A stretch of DNA of 64,000 nucleotides from contig NZ_NTLB01000004.1 of NCBI RefSeq assembly GCF_002514725.1, forward strand, positions 186,001 to 250,000. Direction: 5' to 3'. This document shows positions 56,748-64,000 of this stretch, piece after piece. The stretch's first letter is position 1, and every line of letters begins with the position of its first letter. Source of the DNA: Mangrovitalea sediminis. GTDB lineage: Bacteria > Pseudomonadota > Gammaproteobacteria > Pseudomonadales > Oleiphilaceae. Position numbers and translations under genes: made by a program. The notes beneath the pieces are model-generated. The model ran no database searches. It worked only from the letters and a program-made list of their open reading frames with translations, and was not told the origin of the DNA.

Positions 56748-57983
56748 TCAGGCCGATTCCACTCGATTACGTCCTTTACGTTTGGCCTTATACAGCGCCT
56801 TATCCGCGGCCTTGATGACAGCCGCCAGATCACGAAAGCGATCATTCCGGGCCGCCAGCCCCATACTCAGGGTTACCTTCAACTCCTTTCCCTTCACTGG
56901 GCGGCCACGTTGCTTACGACCGGATTTCGCAGCTGGCCGGTCGCCGCCGCGAAGAGTAAATCGGGCATCTTCAATAACCTGACGCAGACGTTCCAGCTCA
57001 TCGGCAACCCTGCCGACATCATTCGCCGCAAAGACCAACGTGAACTCCTCTCCCCCGTAGCGAAAGGCTCGACCGCCAGCTCGCACGCCTTTCAACTTGC
57101 CTGCAACCATACGCAACACCTGGTCGCCGACATCGTGACCATAGGTATCGTTAAACTGCTTGAAGTGATCGATATCCGCCATCGCCAACATATAGTTGCG
57201 ACCCAGAGAACCGCCATACTCTTCCAGTGCACGACGACCAGGCAGCCCGGTCAAGGCATCCAGGTAGGCCAGTCTATAGGCCTCCTGCACAACAGTCAGG
57301 CACGCCAACAATGCAGCAACCGACCAATAGGGTGCCAAATAAGGCCCCTCACCCCGATGTAGAGCGATAAAGCCCAGCGTCAGTACCAGAGGCACCCAGC
57401 CGTCACTGAGATGCGCGCGCAACCAGCCGGTCATGACGACACCCAGGGCCAACGCCAGGTAAATCAGTTCTGGGACGGAAAGGGATGCGGCTCCCGGCAG
57501 TCTGAATACCTGACGCTCCAGCCCGTACAGAGCATGCCGAACCTGCGGCAACATCCCTTGCGCCAGAGCGCCCCAAAGCGCTGCGGTAACGCCAAGCAAT
57601 AGCCAGAACCCCGTTGCCCGCACCGTAAAGACACCCCGCCCGCCCAGTGAGGAGATGACGAGCAAAAGCAAAGGAAAAACCAGCAATAACGCCTGATTAG
57701 CAGTTTCTCGCAGCAGATGCCCTCCAGTGGGGCCGCCACCGACAGAGATCAACCAGATCATCACTGTGAGCAGAAGGAAAAAGGAAAAGCGACTCTGATG
57801 AAAACGTAACGAGAGAAGCCAGGAAAGCGGCCAGAGCACCAGAGGGCTCCAACGAAGCGACGTCGTCAAAGCGGGAATGCCCAGATCCAACAACCGGTCA
57901 GCCAACCAACCGAGCGACAGCCCTATAGGAAGAGCCCAAAAGGCCAGCAGAAAACGGGATGGGATGGGAAGCCTGCCGACCAT
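56748..57983 (-). CDS. Membrane diguanylate cyclase (GGDEF domain)
   Basis: The 411-residue protein has seven or eight membrane helices (about 1-225) and a GGDEF domain (about 235-410) that makes c-di-GMP. The active site is FRYGGEEFTLVFA. Metal and substrate residues are in MADIDHFKQFNDTYGHDVGD. The inhibitory I-site RxxD five residues before GGEEF reads RAGG, so product feedback is probably lost. An insert of about 25 basic residues (around GGDRPAAKSGRKQRGRPVKG) interrupts the C-terminal half. The N-terminal helices do not match a sensor class I can name. No good ribosome binding site precedes ATG 57983. Confidence 0.9.
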   Translation of the reverse strand: MVGRLPIPSRFLLAFWALPIGLSLGWLADRLLDLGIPALTTSLRWSPLVLWPLSWLLSLRFHQSRFSFFLLLTVMIWLISVGGGPTGGHLLRETANQALLLVFPLLLLVISSLGGRGVFTVRATGFWLLLGVTAALWGALAQGMLPQVRHALYGLERQVFRLPGAASLSVPELIYLALALGVVMTGWLRAHLSDGWVPLVLTLGFIALHRGEGPYLAPYWSVAALLACLTVVQEAYRLAYLDALTGLPGRRALEEYGGSLGRNYMLAMADIDHFKQFNDTYGHDVGDQVLRMVAGKLKGVRAGGRAFRYGGEEFTLVFAANDVGRVADELERLRQVIEDARFTLRGGDRPAAKSGRKQRGRPVKGKELKVTLSMGLAARNDRFRDLAAVIKAADKALYKAKRKGRNRVESA

Positions 57984-58118
57984 CGCTAAACAGAATTTTC
58001 CGGGTCAACAGGGATTGGTAACGACATCATCGGGACGGTCAGAGCCGTCCCTGAACACTCGTCACACAACAAATGGTGATGCCTGGAAGACATAAACCCC
58101 AGAATAGGGACACGATTA

Positions 58119-58160
58119 GATGCGGCAAGCCGAGCCAAACGAAACGTCTCGTGCCGCATC
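58119..58160 (-). terminator. Inverted repeat after recA
   Basis: GATGCGGCA and TGCCGCATC (9 bp, perfect) flank 24 bases just past the recA stop. There is no T tract, so termination here is only probable. Confidence 0.4.
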
Positions 58161-58165
58161 CAGCT

Positions 58166-59209
58166 TCACTCTGTGTCCGCTGCTTCCAGCGCAGCTGCTT
58201 GTGCATCCTTCTTGGACACCACCTTAGGCATCAACTTGTCGCGTACGGCCAACTCAATTTCCTGCGCCAATTCCATATTGTCTTCGAGGAACTTACAGGC
58301 ATTGGCCTTACCCTGACCGATCTTGTCACCCTTATAGCTGTACCAGGCACCCGACTTCTCGACAAATCCATTCCCGACGCCCAGATCCAGCACTTCCGCC
58401 ATCCGGTAGATACCCTTACCGTACATGATCTGGAATTCGGCCTGCCTGAAGGGAGGGGCCACTTTGTTCTTGACGACTTTCACACGGGTTTCGTTACCGA
58501 CAACTTCGTCACCTTCCTTGACGGCACCGGTGCGACGAATGTCGAGACGGACCGAAGCATAGAACTTAAGCGCATTACCGCCGGTCGTGGTTTCCGGGTT
58601 GCCGAACATCACGCCGATCTTCATCCGGATCTGGTTGATAAAGACCATCAGGCAGTTGGCCTGCTTGACGCTGGCCGTCAGCTTACGCAGCGCCTGGGAC
58701 ATCAGGCGTGCCTGTAACCCGACATGGGAATCCCCCATTTCACCTTCAATTTCCGCTTTCGGCGTCAAGGCAGCCACCGAGTCAACGACGATGACATCGA
58801 CGGCGCCGGACCGGACCAGCATATCGGCGATTTCCAACGCCTGTTCACCGGTATCCGGCTGGGACACGAGCAGTTCATCAACATTTACGCCCAGTTTTTC
58901 CGCGTAGATAGGGTCAAGCGCGTGCTCCGCATCGACGAAGGCACAGGTCTTTCCCTGCTTCTGGGCTTCGGCAATCACCTGCAGGGTCAGCGTCGTCTTA
59001 CCGGAGCTTTCAGGACCATAGATTTCGACAATCCGGCCATACGGCAAACCACCAATCCCCAGAGCAATATCCAGTCCCAAAGAGCCCGTGGATACGGCCG
59101 GAATCGCCTCGCGGGGCTGATCCCCCATTTTCATTACCGCACCTTTGCCGAACTGCCGCTCGATCTGCGAAAGCGCTGCGCCCAAAGCCTTCTTTCTATT
59201 ATCGTCCAT
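58166..59209 (-). CDS. recA: Recombinase RecA
   Basis: RecA forms filaments on single-stranded DNA, drives strand exchange and triggers LexA cleavage. The 347-residue protein has Walker [14 protein letters not shown] (about residues 65-78), Walker [20 protein letters not shown], and loop regions including [20 protein letters not shown] and [20 protein letters not shown]. Length matches the family. A SOS box lies in its promoter. It has AGGTA before ATG 59209. The gene order pncC-recA is typical of gammaproteobacteria. Confidence 0.99.
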   Translation of the reverse strand: MDDNRKKALGAALSQIERQFGKGAVMKMGDQPREAIPAVSTGSLGLDIALGIGGLPYGRIVEIYGPESSGKTTLTLQVIAEAQKQGKTCAFVDAEHALDPIYAEKLGVNVDELLVSQPDTGEQALEIADMLVRSGAVDVIVVDSVAALTPKAEIEGEMGDSHVGLQARLMSQALRKLTASVKQANCLMVFINQIRMKIGVMFGNPETTTGGNALKFYASVRLDIRRTGAVKEGDEVVGNETRVKVVKNKVAPPFRQAEFQIMYGKGIYRMAEVLDLGVGNGFVEKSGAWYSYKGDKIGQGKANACKFLEDNMELAQEIELAVRDKLMPKVVSKKDAQAAALEAADTE

Positions 59210-59309
59210 CGGTACCTGACCTCATCATGCTATCGGTTCGTCCACCATTTCAAAGCGACTGGATACAAAAGACTGCGGCACAGTCGCCTGAACTGGCGAA
59301 TCAGATAAA

Positions 59310-59341
59310 CTGTATATTTGAACAGTATTATTTCACAAGAA
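59310..59341 (-). promoter_or_regulatory. recA promoter with SOS (LexA) box
   Basis: CTGT-N8-ACAG at 59310-59325 matches the LexA consensus. On the minus strand it overlaps a TATACA -10 placed 16 bp after TTGTGA. LexA binding there would repress recA until DNA damage. The box lies about 100 bp before the recA start. Confidence 0.85.
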
Positions 59342-59399
59342 ATGTCTGCTGGCAAAAACTCACGGAAAAGATTTTCCGAGAGTGTCGACGCCGCAGAAC

Positions 59400-59900
59400 C
59401 TAAGGCTCGAGATAACCCCGCACGCCCTGCAACGCATACAGCACGGCCTGGCGGCGAACCTGATCCCGGTCGCCCCTGAATTGCTCGCAAACAGCTTCGG
59501 TCTCGCGCCCCAGGCGCCCCCAGGAAAACCAGACGGTACCCACGGGCTTGTCTGGCGTGCCGCCGCCAGGTCCGGCGATACCGCTTATGGCGAGCGCGAC
59601 CTGCGCGCCCGTAGACGCCAGGGCGCCGGCGACCATCTCCCGCACGACCGGCTCACTCACCGCACCATGCCGCTCGAGGGAAACTTCGGTCACCCCCAGC
59701 AGGTGGATCTTGGCCGAATTGGAATACGTCACCAATCCGCACTCCACCCATTCCGAACTCCCGGCAACATCCGTCAACGCCTTGGCAACCCAGCCGCCGG
59801 TACAGGATTCAGCCGTGGCAATATGCAATGACTGAGACAGTAACGTCACACCCAGTGCCGCTGCAGCATCACGTAATACAGTATCCGTAATCGAAGCCAT
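59400..59900 (-). CDS. pncC: Nicotinamide-nucleotide amidase (CinA C-terminal domain protein)
   Basis: PncC hydrolyses NMN to NaMN and ammonia in the pyridine nucleotide salvage cycle. The 166-residue protein consists of the CinA C-terminal domain alone, with IATAESCTGGWVAKALTDVA (about 27-46), the GSSEWVECGLVTYSN segment, and ISGIAGPGGGTPDKPVGTVW (about 108-127). AAGGAA precedes ATG 59900. Its position directly before recA is conserved in pseudomonads and relatives. It is divergent from mutS across 259 bp. Confidence 0.95.
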   Translation of the reverse strand: MASITDTVLRDAAAALGVTLLSQSLHIATAESCTGGWVAKALTDVAGSSEWVECGLVTYSNSAKIHLLGVTEVSLERHGAVSEPVVREMVAGALASTGAQVALAISGIAGPGGGTPDKPVGTVWFSWGRLGRETEAVCEQFRGDRDQVRRQAVLYALQGVRGYLEP

Positions 59901-60159
59901 GAATTTCCTTTACACCGTTGAAAGCACATCACTGCACAGCCTCGCCTGAGAATAATGAAAAGTAAAGGGACTGTCTGCGTCATCGGTGGCGACACCTGCG
60001 ATCCCCATATGATGACAGGCTCTGTGCCGATGAGATTGGATATCAGGGGTCACTTCGACATTGGCGATTGCCTCACTAGCCCGTACAATCGTGTCCTCTC
60101 AAACCCGCGAGTCACATCATCCCCACGCTGGGGGCTCACTTCACAACCAGTTGATGTTG

Positions 60160-62751
60160 ATGGAAAAAAAAGACCTTTCCGCACACACCCCGATGATGCA
60201 GCAATACCTGCGTCTGAAGAGCCAGCATCCGGATCAGTTGCTGTTCTACCGTATGGGCGACTTTTATGAGCTGTTTTACGACGATGCCCGTAAGGCCGCA
60301 CAGGTTCTGGATATCACGCTGACCGCACGCGGCCAGTCGGCCGGCGAACCCATTCCGATGGCCGGTGTGCCCTATCATGCAGCGGAAAACTATGTCGGGC
60401 GCCTGGTAAGAGCAGGCCATTCCATCGCCATCTGTGAACAGATCGGAGACCCCGCCACCAGCAAAGGCCCCGTCGAACGCCAGGTGGTGAGAGTCGTTAC
60501 CCCCGGAACCCTCAGCGACGAGGCTTTCCTGGATGATCGTCAGGACAACCTGTTAATGGCGATTTTCAGCCATCGTGAACAGTTTGGTCTGGCGACGCTG
60601 GATATCTCATGTGCCCGTTTTGCCGTTCAGGAAATCGAGGGCGTCGAAGCACTACAAAGCGAGCTGCAGCGGTTACGGCCAGCCGAAATCCTGATCAGTG
60701 AAGACTTCCCTTACGAAGAGCTGCTTACGGGATTCACCGGTGTTCGGCGTCAGGGTCCCTGGCTGTTCGAAGCAGAAACCGCACAACGACTGCTTACTCA
60801 GCAACTACAAACCCGCGACCTGACTGGTTTCGGCTGCGACGACCTGACGCTGGCGATCCAGGCAGCCGGATGCCTGCTGCAGTATGCCCGCGATACACAA
60901 CGCAATACGCTCCCGCACATCCGCAAGCTGACGCGGGAGCGGCGCGAAGAGGGTGTCATCCTCGATGCCACCAGCCGCCGCAACCTGGAAATCGATACCA
61001 ACCTGACTGGCGGCCAGCAATATACACTTGCCTGGGTCATGGACAAGACCGCCACCGCCATGGGCGGTCGCTTGCTACGACGCTGGCTCAATCGCCCCCT
61101 GCGCGACCGTGTCCAACTTGCGGCCCGCCAGCAATCGGTCAGTGCCCTGCTCGACCAGTATCACTATGAACCGATACACGACCTGCTGCGCAAGGTCGGC
61201 GACATCGAACGCATTTTGTCCCGCGTAGCCCTGCGCTCGGCGCGGCCGCGGGATCTGGCGCGCCTGCGCGACGCATTCCACACCCTGCCGGCATTGCAGG
61301 ACGCGCTGACACCGGTCGGCGCGGAGCACGTCAAGAAGCTGGCATTGCTGATCAGCCAGTATCCCGAACTCGCCGATCTGCTTCAACGCGCCATCGAGGA
61401 TAATCCGCCCGTGGTGATTCGGGACGGCGGCGTGCTGCGCGAAGGTTTCAATGCCGAACTGGACGATCTGCGCAACATCAGTGAAAACGCGGGTCAGTAC
61501 CTGGTCGACGTGGAAACCCGAGAGCGGGAAAGAACCGGCATCAGTACGCTCAAAGTCGGTTACAACCGTGTTCACGGTTACTACATCGAAATCAGTCGGG
61601 CGCAATCCGACCAGGCGCCGGCAGACTATATCCGCCGCCAGACCCTGAAGAACGCCGAACGCTTCATTACACCGGAATTGAAAACCTTCGAGGACAAGGC
61701 GCTCAGCGCCAAGAGCCGCGCGCTCAGTCTGGAAAAGCGTCTTTATGACGAAATCATCGACGCTCTGGCCGAAAGCCTGGCCCCCTTACAGGACAGCGCC
61801 CAGGCGCTGGCGGAACTGGATGTACTGAGCAACTTCGCCGAGCGCGCCCAGGCGCTTCGCTTCAACCTGCCTGTACTGGACGATAAGCCCGGCCTGGAAA
61901 TCGAGGAGGGCCGCCACCCGGTCATCGAGCAACTACTCGATGCGCCCTTCGTCCCCAACGACCTGCTGCTCGATGACCGGCGCCGCATGCTGATCATCAC
62001 CGGTCCCAACATGGGCGGTAAATCCACCTATATGCGCCAGGTTGCGCTGATTACGCTGCTCGCTCATACCGGCAGCTTCGTCCCCGCCAGCCGCGCCCGT
62101 ATCGGACCAGTGGATCGAATCTTCACCCGCATGGGCTCATCTGACGATATTGCCGGCGGCCGTTCGACCTTTATGGTGGAGATGACCGAAACCGCCAACA
62201 TCCTGCACAATGCCAGCGATCAGAGCCTGGTGCTGATGGACGAAGTCGGGCGCGGCACCAGCACCTTCGACGGCCTGTCATTGGCCTGGGCAACTGCGGA
62301 GCATCTGGCGCGAGAGGTCGGTTGTTACACCTTGTTCGCCACCCACTATTTCGAACTGACACAGCTGCCCGACCGTCTGGACAACGCCGTCAACGTGCAC
62401 CTGACCGCCACGGAACACGAAGACAGCATCGTCTTCCTTCATAACGTCCATGAAGGACCCGCCAGCCAAAGTTACGGCCTTCAGGTGGCACGACTGGCCG
62501 GCGTTCCGCCCGGCGTCATACGCAATGCACATCAGCAGCTGCAACATCTCGAAGGGGGCGATCTCAAGCCCGTGGCGAATATGCCGAAAGCAACGACGAC
62601 ACATCAGGGTGACATGTTCGCGGCCCTCGAACCCTCGACGGTGGAAAGCGAACTGCTGAAACTGGACGTTGATGGCATAACGCCTCGCGATGCGCTGAGT
62701 CTTCTCTATGCGCTGAAGGGGCGACTGCAAAATGAGTTTGGCCCCGGCTGA
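60160..62751 (+). CDS. mutS: DNA mismatch repair protein MutS
   Basis: MutS recognises mismatches and recruits MutL. The 863-residue protein has the mismatch-binding motif [17 protein letters not shown] (Phe and Glu, about 27-43), connector and clamp domains, and the ATPase with [19 protein letters not shown] (about 614-632) and [21 protein letters not shown] choose ATG 60160 by comparison with E. coli MutS; ATG 60154 is also in frame. The frame runs upstream to 60061 but without homology. It is divergent from pncC and followed by fdxA in the same direction. Confidence 0.98.
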   Translation: MEKKDLSAHTPMMQQYLRLKSQHPDQLLFYRMGDFYELFYDDARKAAQVLDITLTARGQSAGEPIPMAGVPYHAAENYVGRLVRAGHSIAICEQIGDPATSKGPVERQVVRVVTPGTLSDEAFLDDRQDNLLMAIFSHREQFGLATLDISCARFAVQEIEGVEALQSELQRLRPAEILISEDFPYEELLTGFTGVRRQGPWLFEAETAQRLLTQQLQTRDLTGFGCDDLTLAIQAAGCLLQYARDTQRNTLPHIRKLTRERREEGVILDATSRRNLEIDTNLTGGQQYTLAWVMDKTATAMGGRLLRRWLNRPLRDRVQLAARQQSVSALLDQYHYEPIHDLLRKVGDIERILSRVALRSARPRDLARLRDAFHTLPALQDALTPVGAEHVKKLALLISQYPELADLLQRAIEDNPPVVIRDGGVLREGFNAELDDLRNISENAGQYLVDVETRERERTGISTLKVGYNRVHGYYIEISRAQSDQAPADYIRRQTLKNAERFITPELKTFEDKALSAKSRALSLEKRLYDEIIDALAESLAPLQDSAQALAELDVLSNFAERAQALRFNLPVLDDKPGLEIEEGRHPVIEQLLDAPFVPNDLLLDDRRRMLIITGPNMGGKSTYMRQVALITLLAHTGSFVPASRARIGPVDRIFTRMGSSDDIAGGRSTFMVEMTETANILHNASDQSLVLMDEVGRGTSTFDGLSLAWATAEHLAREVGCYTLFATHYFELTQLPDRLDNAVNVHLTATEHEDSIVFLHNVHEGPASQSYGLQVARLAGVPPGVIRNAHQQLQHLEGGDLKPVANMPKATTTHQGDMFAALEPSTVESELLKLDVDGITPRDALSLLYALKGRLQNEFGPG

Positions 62752-62802
62752 CAGATGCATAAAGCTATAACCATTGCGTCTAGATACCCGTCAGGGCGGC
62801 GC

Positions 62803-62831
62803 TTGCCGGGGCCTGAGAGGGCCCCTAAAAT
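62803..62831 (+). promoter_or_regulatory. Probable fdxA promoter with a hairpin in its spacer
   Basis: TTGCCG (62803-62808) and TAAAAT (62826-62831) are spaced by 17 bp. The spacer almost entirely overlaps a GGGGCC / GGCCCC inverted repeat (62808-62825). The repeat could be an operator or the weak mutS terminator. A second possible -10 (TATAAC) lies near 62848. Confidence 0.45.
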
Positions 62832-62896
62832 AGGCTATCCGACACTTTATAACATCCAGTCATATTGCGGCTGGCCGAGCGAGCAGGAAATCGATC

Positions 62897-63220
62897 ATGG
62901 CATTTGTCGTTACAGAGAACTGCATCAAGTGTAAATACACCGACTGCGTGGAAGTCTGTCCGGTGGATTGCTTTTACGAAGGCCCGAATTTCCTGGTCAT
63001 CGATCCCGACGAGTGCATCGATTGCGCCCTGTGCGAACCGGAGTGTCCCGCAGAAGCCATCTTCTCCGAAGACGAATTGCCGCCCCAGCACGTCAAGTTC
63101 ATTGAGCTCAATGCCGAACTGAGCCGTGAATGGCCGAATATCACCGAGAAGAAGGAATCCCCTTCCGATGCGGAAGAGTGGGACGGAGTCAAAGACAAGT
63201 TCAAGTACCTGGAACGCTAA
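62897..63220 (+). CDS. fdxA: Ferredoxin FdxA (7Fe type)
   Basis: FdxA is a small electron carrier with one 3Fe-4S and one 4Fe-4S cluster. The 107-residue protein shows both cysteine patterns: [20 protein letters not shown] (residues 6-25) and [16 protein letters not shown] (about 39-54). The remaining residues are acidic and match the Azotobacter FdI-like family. It follows mutS by 145 bp, an arrangement common in Pseudomonas and Marinobacter. AGGA precedes ATG 62897. Confidence 0.97.
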   Translation: MAFVVTENCIKCKYTDCVEVCPVDCFYEGPNFLVIDPDECIDCALCEPECPAEAIFSEDELPPQHVKFIELNAELSREWPNITEKKESPSDAEEWDGVKDKFKYLER

Positions 63221-63228
63221 GCCCACGA

Positions 63229-63258
63229 AGCCAGGCCCTGCTTCCACAGGGTCTGGCT
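63229..63258. terminator. Bidirectional terminator between fdxA and the PLP enzyme gene
   Basis: AGCCAGGCCCTG and CAGGGTCTGGCT pair over 12 positions with one G-T, around a 6-base loop. TTTT follows a few bases downstream on the plus strand. The stem overlaps the stop codon of the minus-strand gene. Confidence 0.7.
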
Positions 63259-64000
63259 AGCGTTTTGAGGCCTGGAGTAACGCCATCTCCCCCAGCCGCT
63301 TCAGGGCCTTTTCGATCTTTTCATCCCAGGGGTTGGCACCGTTCAGGCGCAAACAATTCTGGAACTTGTCGCTCAGCGAAAACAGCCGGCCATGCGCGAC
63401 GCTGATCCCTTCGCCGAGCGCCTGCCTGAAGATCTCGGTGCCATCACACCCGTCGGGCATCTGGACCCACAGCACGAAACCGCCCACCGGCCGACTCACC
63501 GCCGTCCCTTCCGGGAAATAATGTCCCACCGCCGTCCGCATCCGTTCCAGTGCTTCCGCATAACGTTGCCGAACCGTCCTCAGGAAACGCTCATAGCCGT
63601 TTTGCTCGAGGAAGTGCGCCACTGCCAGTTGGGGAATCGTCGAAGTCGCAATGTTCATGAAGTACTTTTGCTGCAAGGCTTCTTCCAGATAGCGCCCAGG
63701 CTGGAGCCAGCCAATGCGCATGCCGGGTGACAAGGTCTTCGAGAAAGAACCGCAATACAGTACGTTCCCCTCCCTGTCGAAAGCCTTGGCCGGCCGTGGG
63801 CGCTCGCCTTCGAGCGGCAAGTCGCCGTAGATGTCATCCTCAATCAACGGTACTTTCGCCGTCGAAAGCATGCGTACCAGACGCTGCTTTCGAGCATCAG
63901 ACAAACGGCACCCCAGGGGATTGCTATGATTGACCACCACGATACAGGCGGCAACCGGCCACTGTTCCAGGGCCAGTTGCAACCCTTCAAGACTGATGCC
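63257..64000 (-). CDS. PLP-dependent aminotransferase-like protein, probably MocR-type regulator, 3' part
   Basis: The visible C-terminal 247 residues are a fold-type I aminotransferase domain. The PLP-binding lysine is in CGSFSKTLSPGMRIGWLQPG, the substrate-side segment is VVVNHSNPLGCRLSDARKQR, and the PLP phosphate and ring contacts are in IEDDIYGDLPLEGERP. This pattern is typical of MocR/PdxR proteins, which carry a GntR helix-turn-helix at the N-terminus, but that part lies beyond the window edge. A plain class I aminotransferase remains possible. The gene converges with fdxA. Confidence 0.85.
   Translation of the reverse strand, partial: GISLEGLQLALEQWPVAACIVVVNHSNPLGCRLSDARKQRLVRMLSTAKVPLIEDDIYGDLPLEGERPRPAKAFDREGNVLYCGSFSKTLSPGMRIGWLQPGRYLEEALQQKYFMNIATSTIPQLAVAHFLEQNGYERFLRTVRQRYAEALERMRTAVGHYFPEGTAVSRPVGGFVLWVQMPDGCDGTEIFRQALGEGISVAHGRLFSLSDKFQNCLRLNGANPWDEKIEKALKRLGEMALLQASKR

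Overview
The window looks like chromosomal DNA of a marine gammaproteobacterium close to Marinobacter or its relatives. The basis is the gene orders thrS-infC-rpmI-rplT-pheS-pheT-ihfA-merR and recA-cinA(pncC)-mutS-fdxA, the RND/YCF48-like/DUF1329 set, and the AraC-type regulators with an OruR-like N-terminal domain. The assignment is inferred from gene content; no database search was run. Almost the whole window is densely packed housekeeping and accessory chromosome. I see no insertion sequence, prophage, integrase or CRISPR array.

Layout. 1-1.1 kb: 5' part of rmuC (minus strand, cut by the window edge). 1.4 kb: a small unknown protein. 1.8-5.5 kb: marR-FUSC-DUF1656-HlyD, an AaeXAB-like efflux operon with a probable operator on its promoter. 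5.7-10.4 kb: dabB-dabA, a dissolved inorganic carbon accumulation system, with a divergent NhaR-like LysR regulator. 10.4-11.2 kb: a DCC-family thiol protein and tRNA-Pro(GGG). 11.3-18.0 kb: a tight six-gene operon RDD-SpoIIM-DUF4129-DUF4350-MoxR-DUF58. 18.1-25.5 kb: the translation operon, with an AUU-started infC and two internal intrinsic terminators. 25.6-32.8 kb: a ParA-like ATPase without ParB, a TAXI periplasmic receptor, and the RND/YCF48/DUF1329 export set. 33-42 kb: pepN, DUF2797, YeaC, rhomboid protease, phosphoesterase, nadK, DUF1853 and a coiled-coil protein of unknown role. 42-48.5 kb: fadH divergent from an AraC regulator, a 28-residue acidic peptide gene, tRNA-Asp(GTC), a second AraC regulator divergent from a MaoC-type hydratase, and a small lipoprotein. 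48.5-55 kb: a FixJ-like regulator with a receiver-PAS-histidine kinase, an AmmeMemoRadiSam-type radical SAM enzyme joined to an AlkB-like dioxygenase, and a Lon-like protease. 55.3-58 kb: a small basic protein, a PilZ protein, a 59-residue membrane protein and a membrane diguanylate cyclase. 58-64 kb: recA with a SOS box, pncC, mutS, fdxA, and the 3' part of a MocR/aminotransferase-like gene cut by the edge.

How genes work together. DabA and DabB should form a membrane complex that traps bicarbonate, probably under the adjacent LysR regulator. The MoxR operon pairs a AAA+ chaperone with a VWA-like DUF58 protein and four membrane proteins; its substrate is unknown. Two AraC regulators each sit opposite a fatty-acid or enoyl-CoA type enzyme gene (fadH, MaoC). 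The PilZ protein and diguanylate cyclase suggest local c-di-GMP signalling. The least explained items are the 28-residue Cys-Cys acidic peptide, the six-gene MoxR operon, the terminators inside the translation operon, and several perfect inverted repeats between genes.
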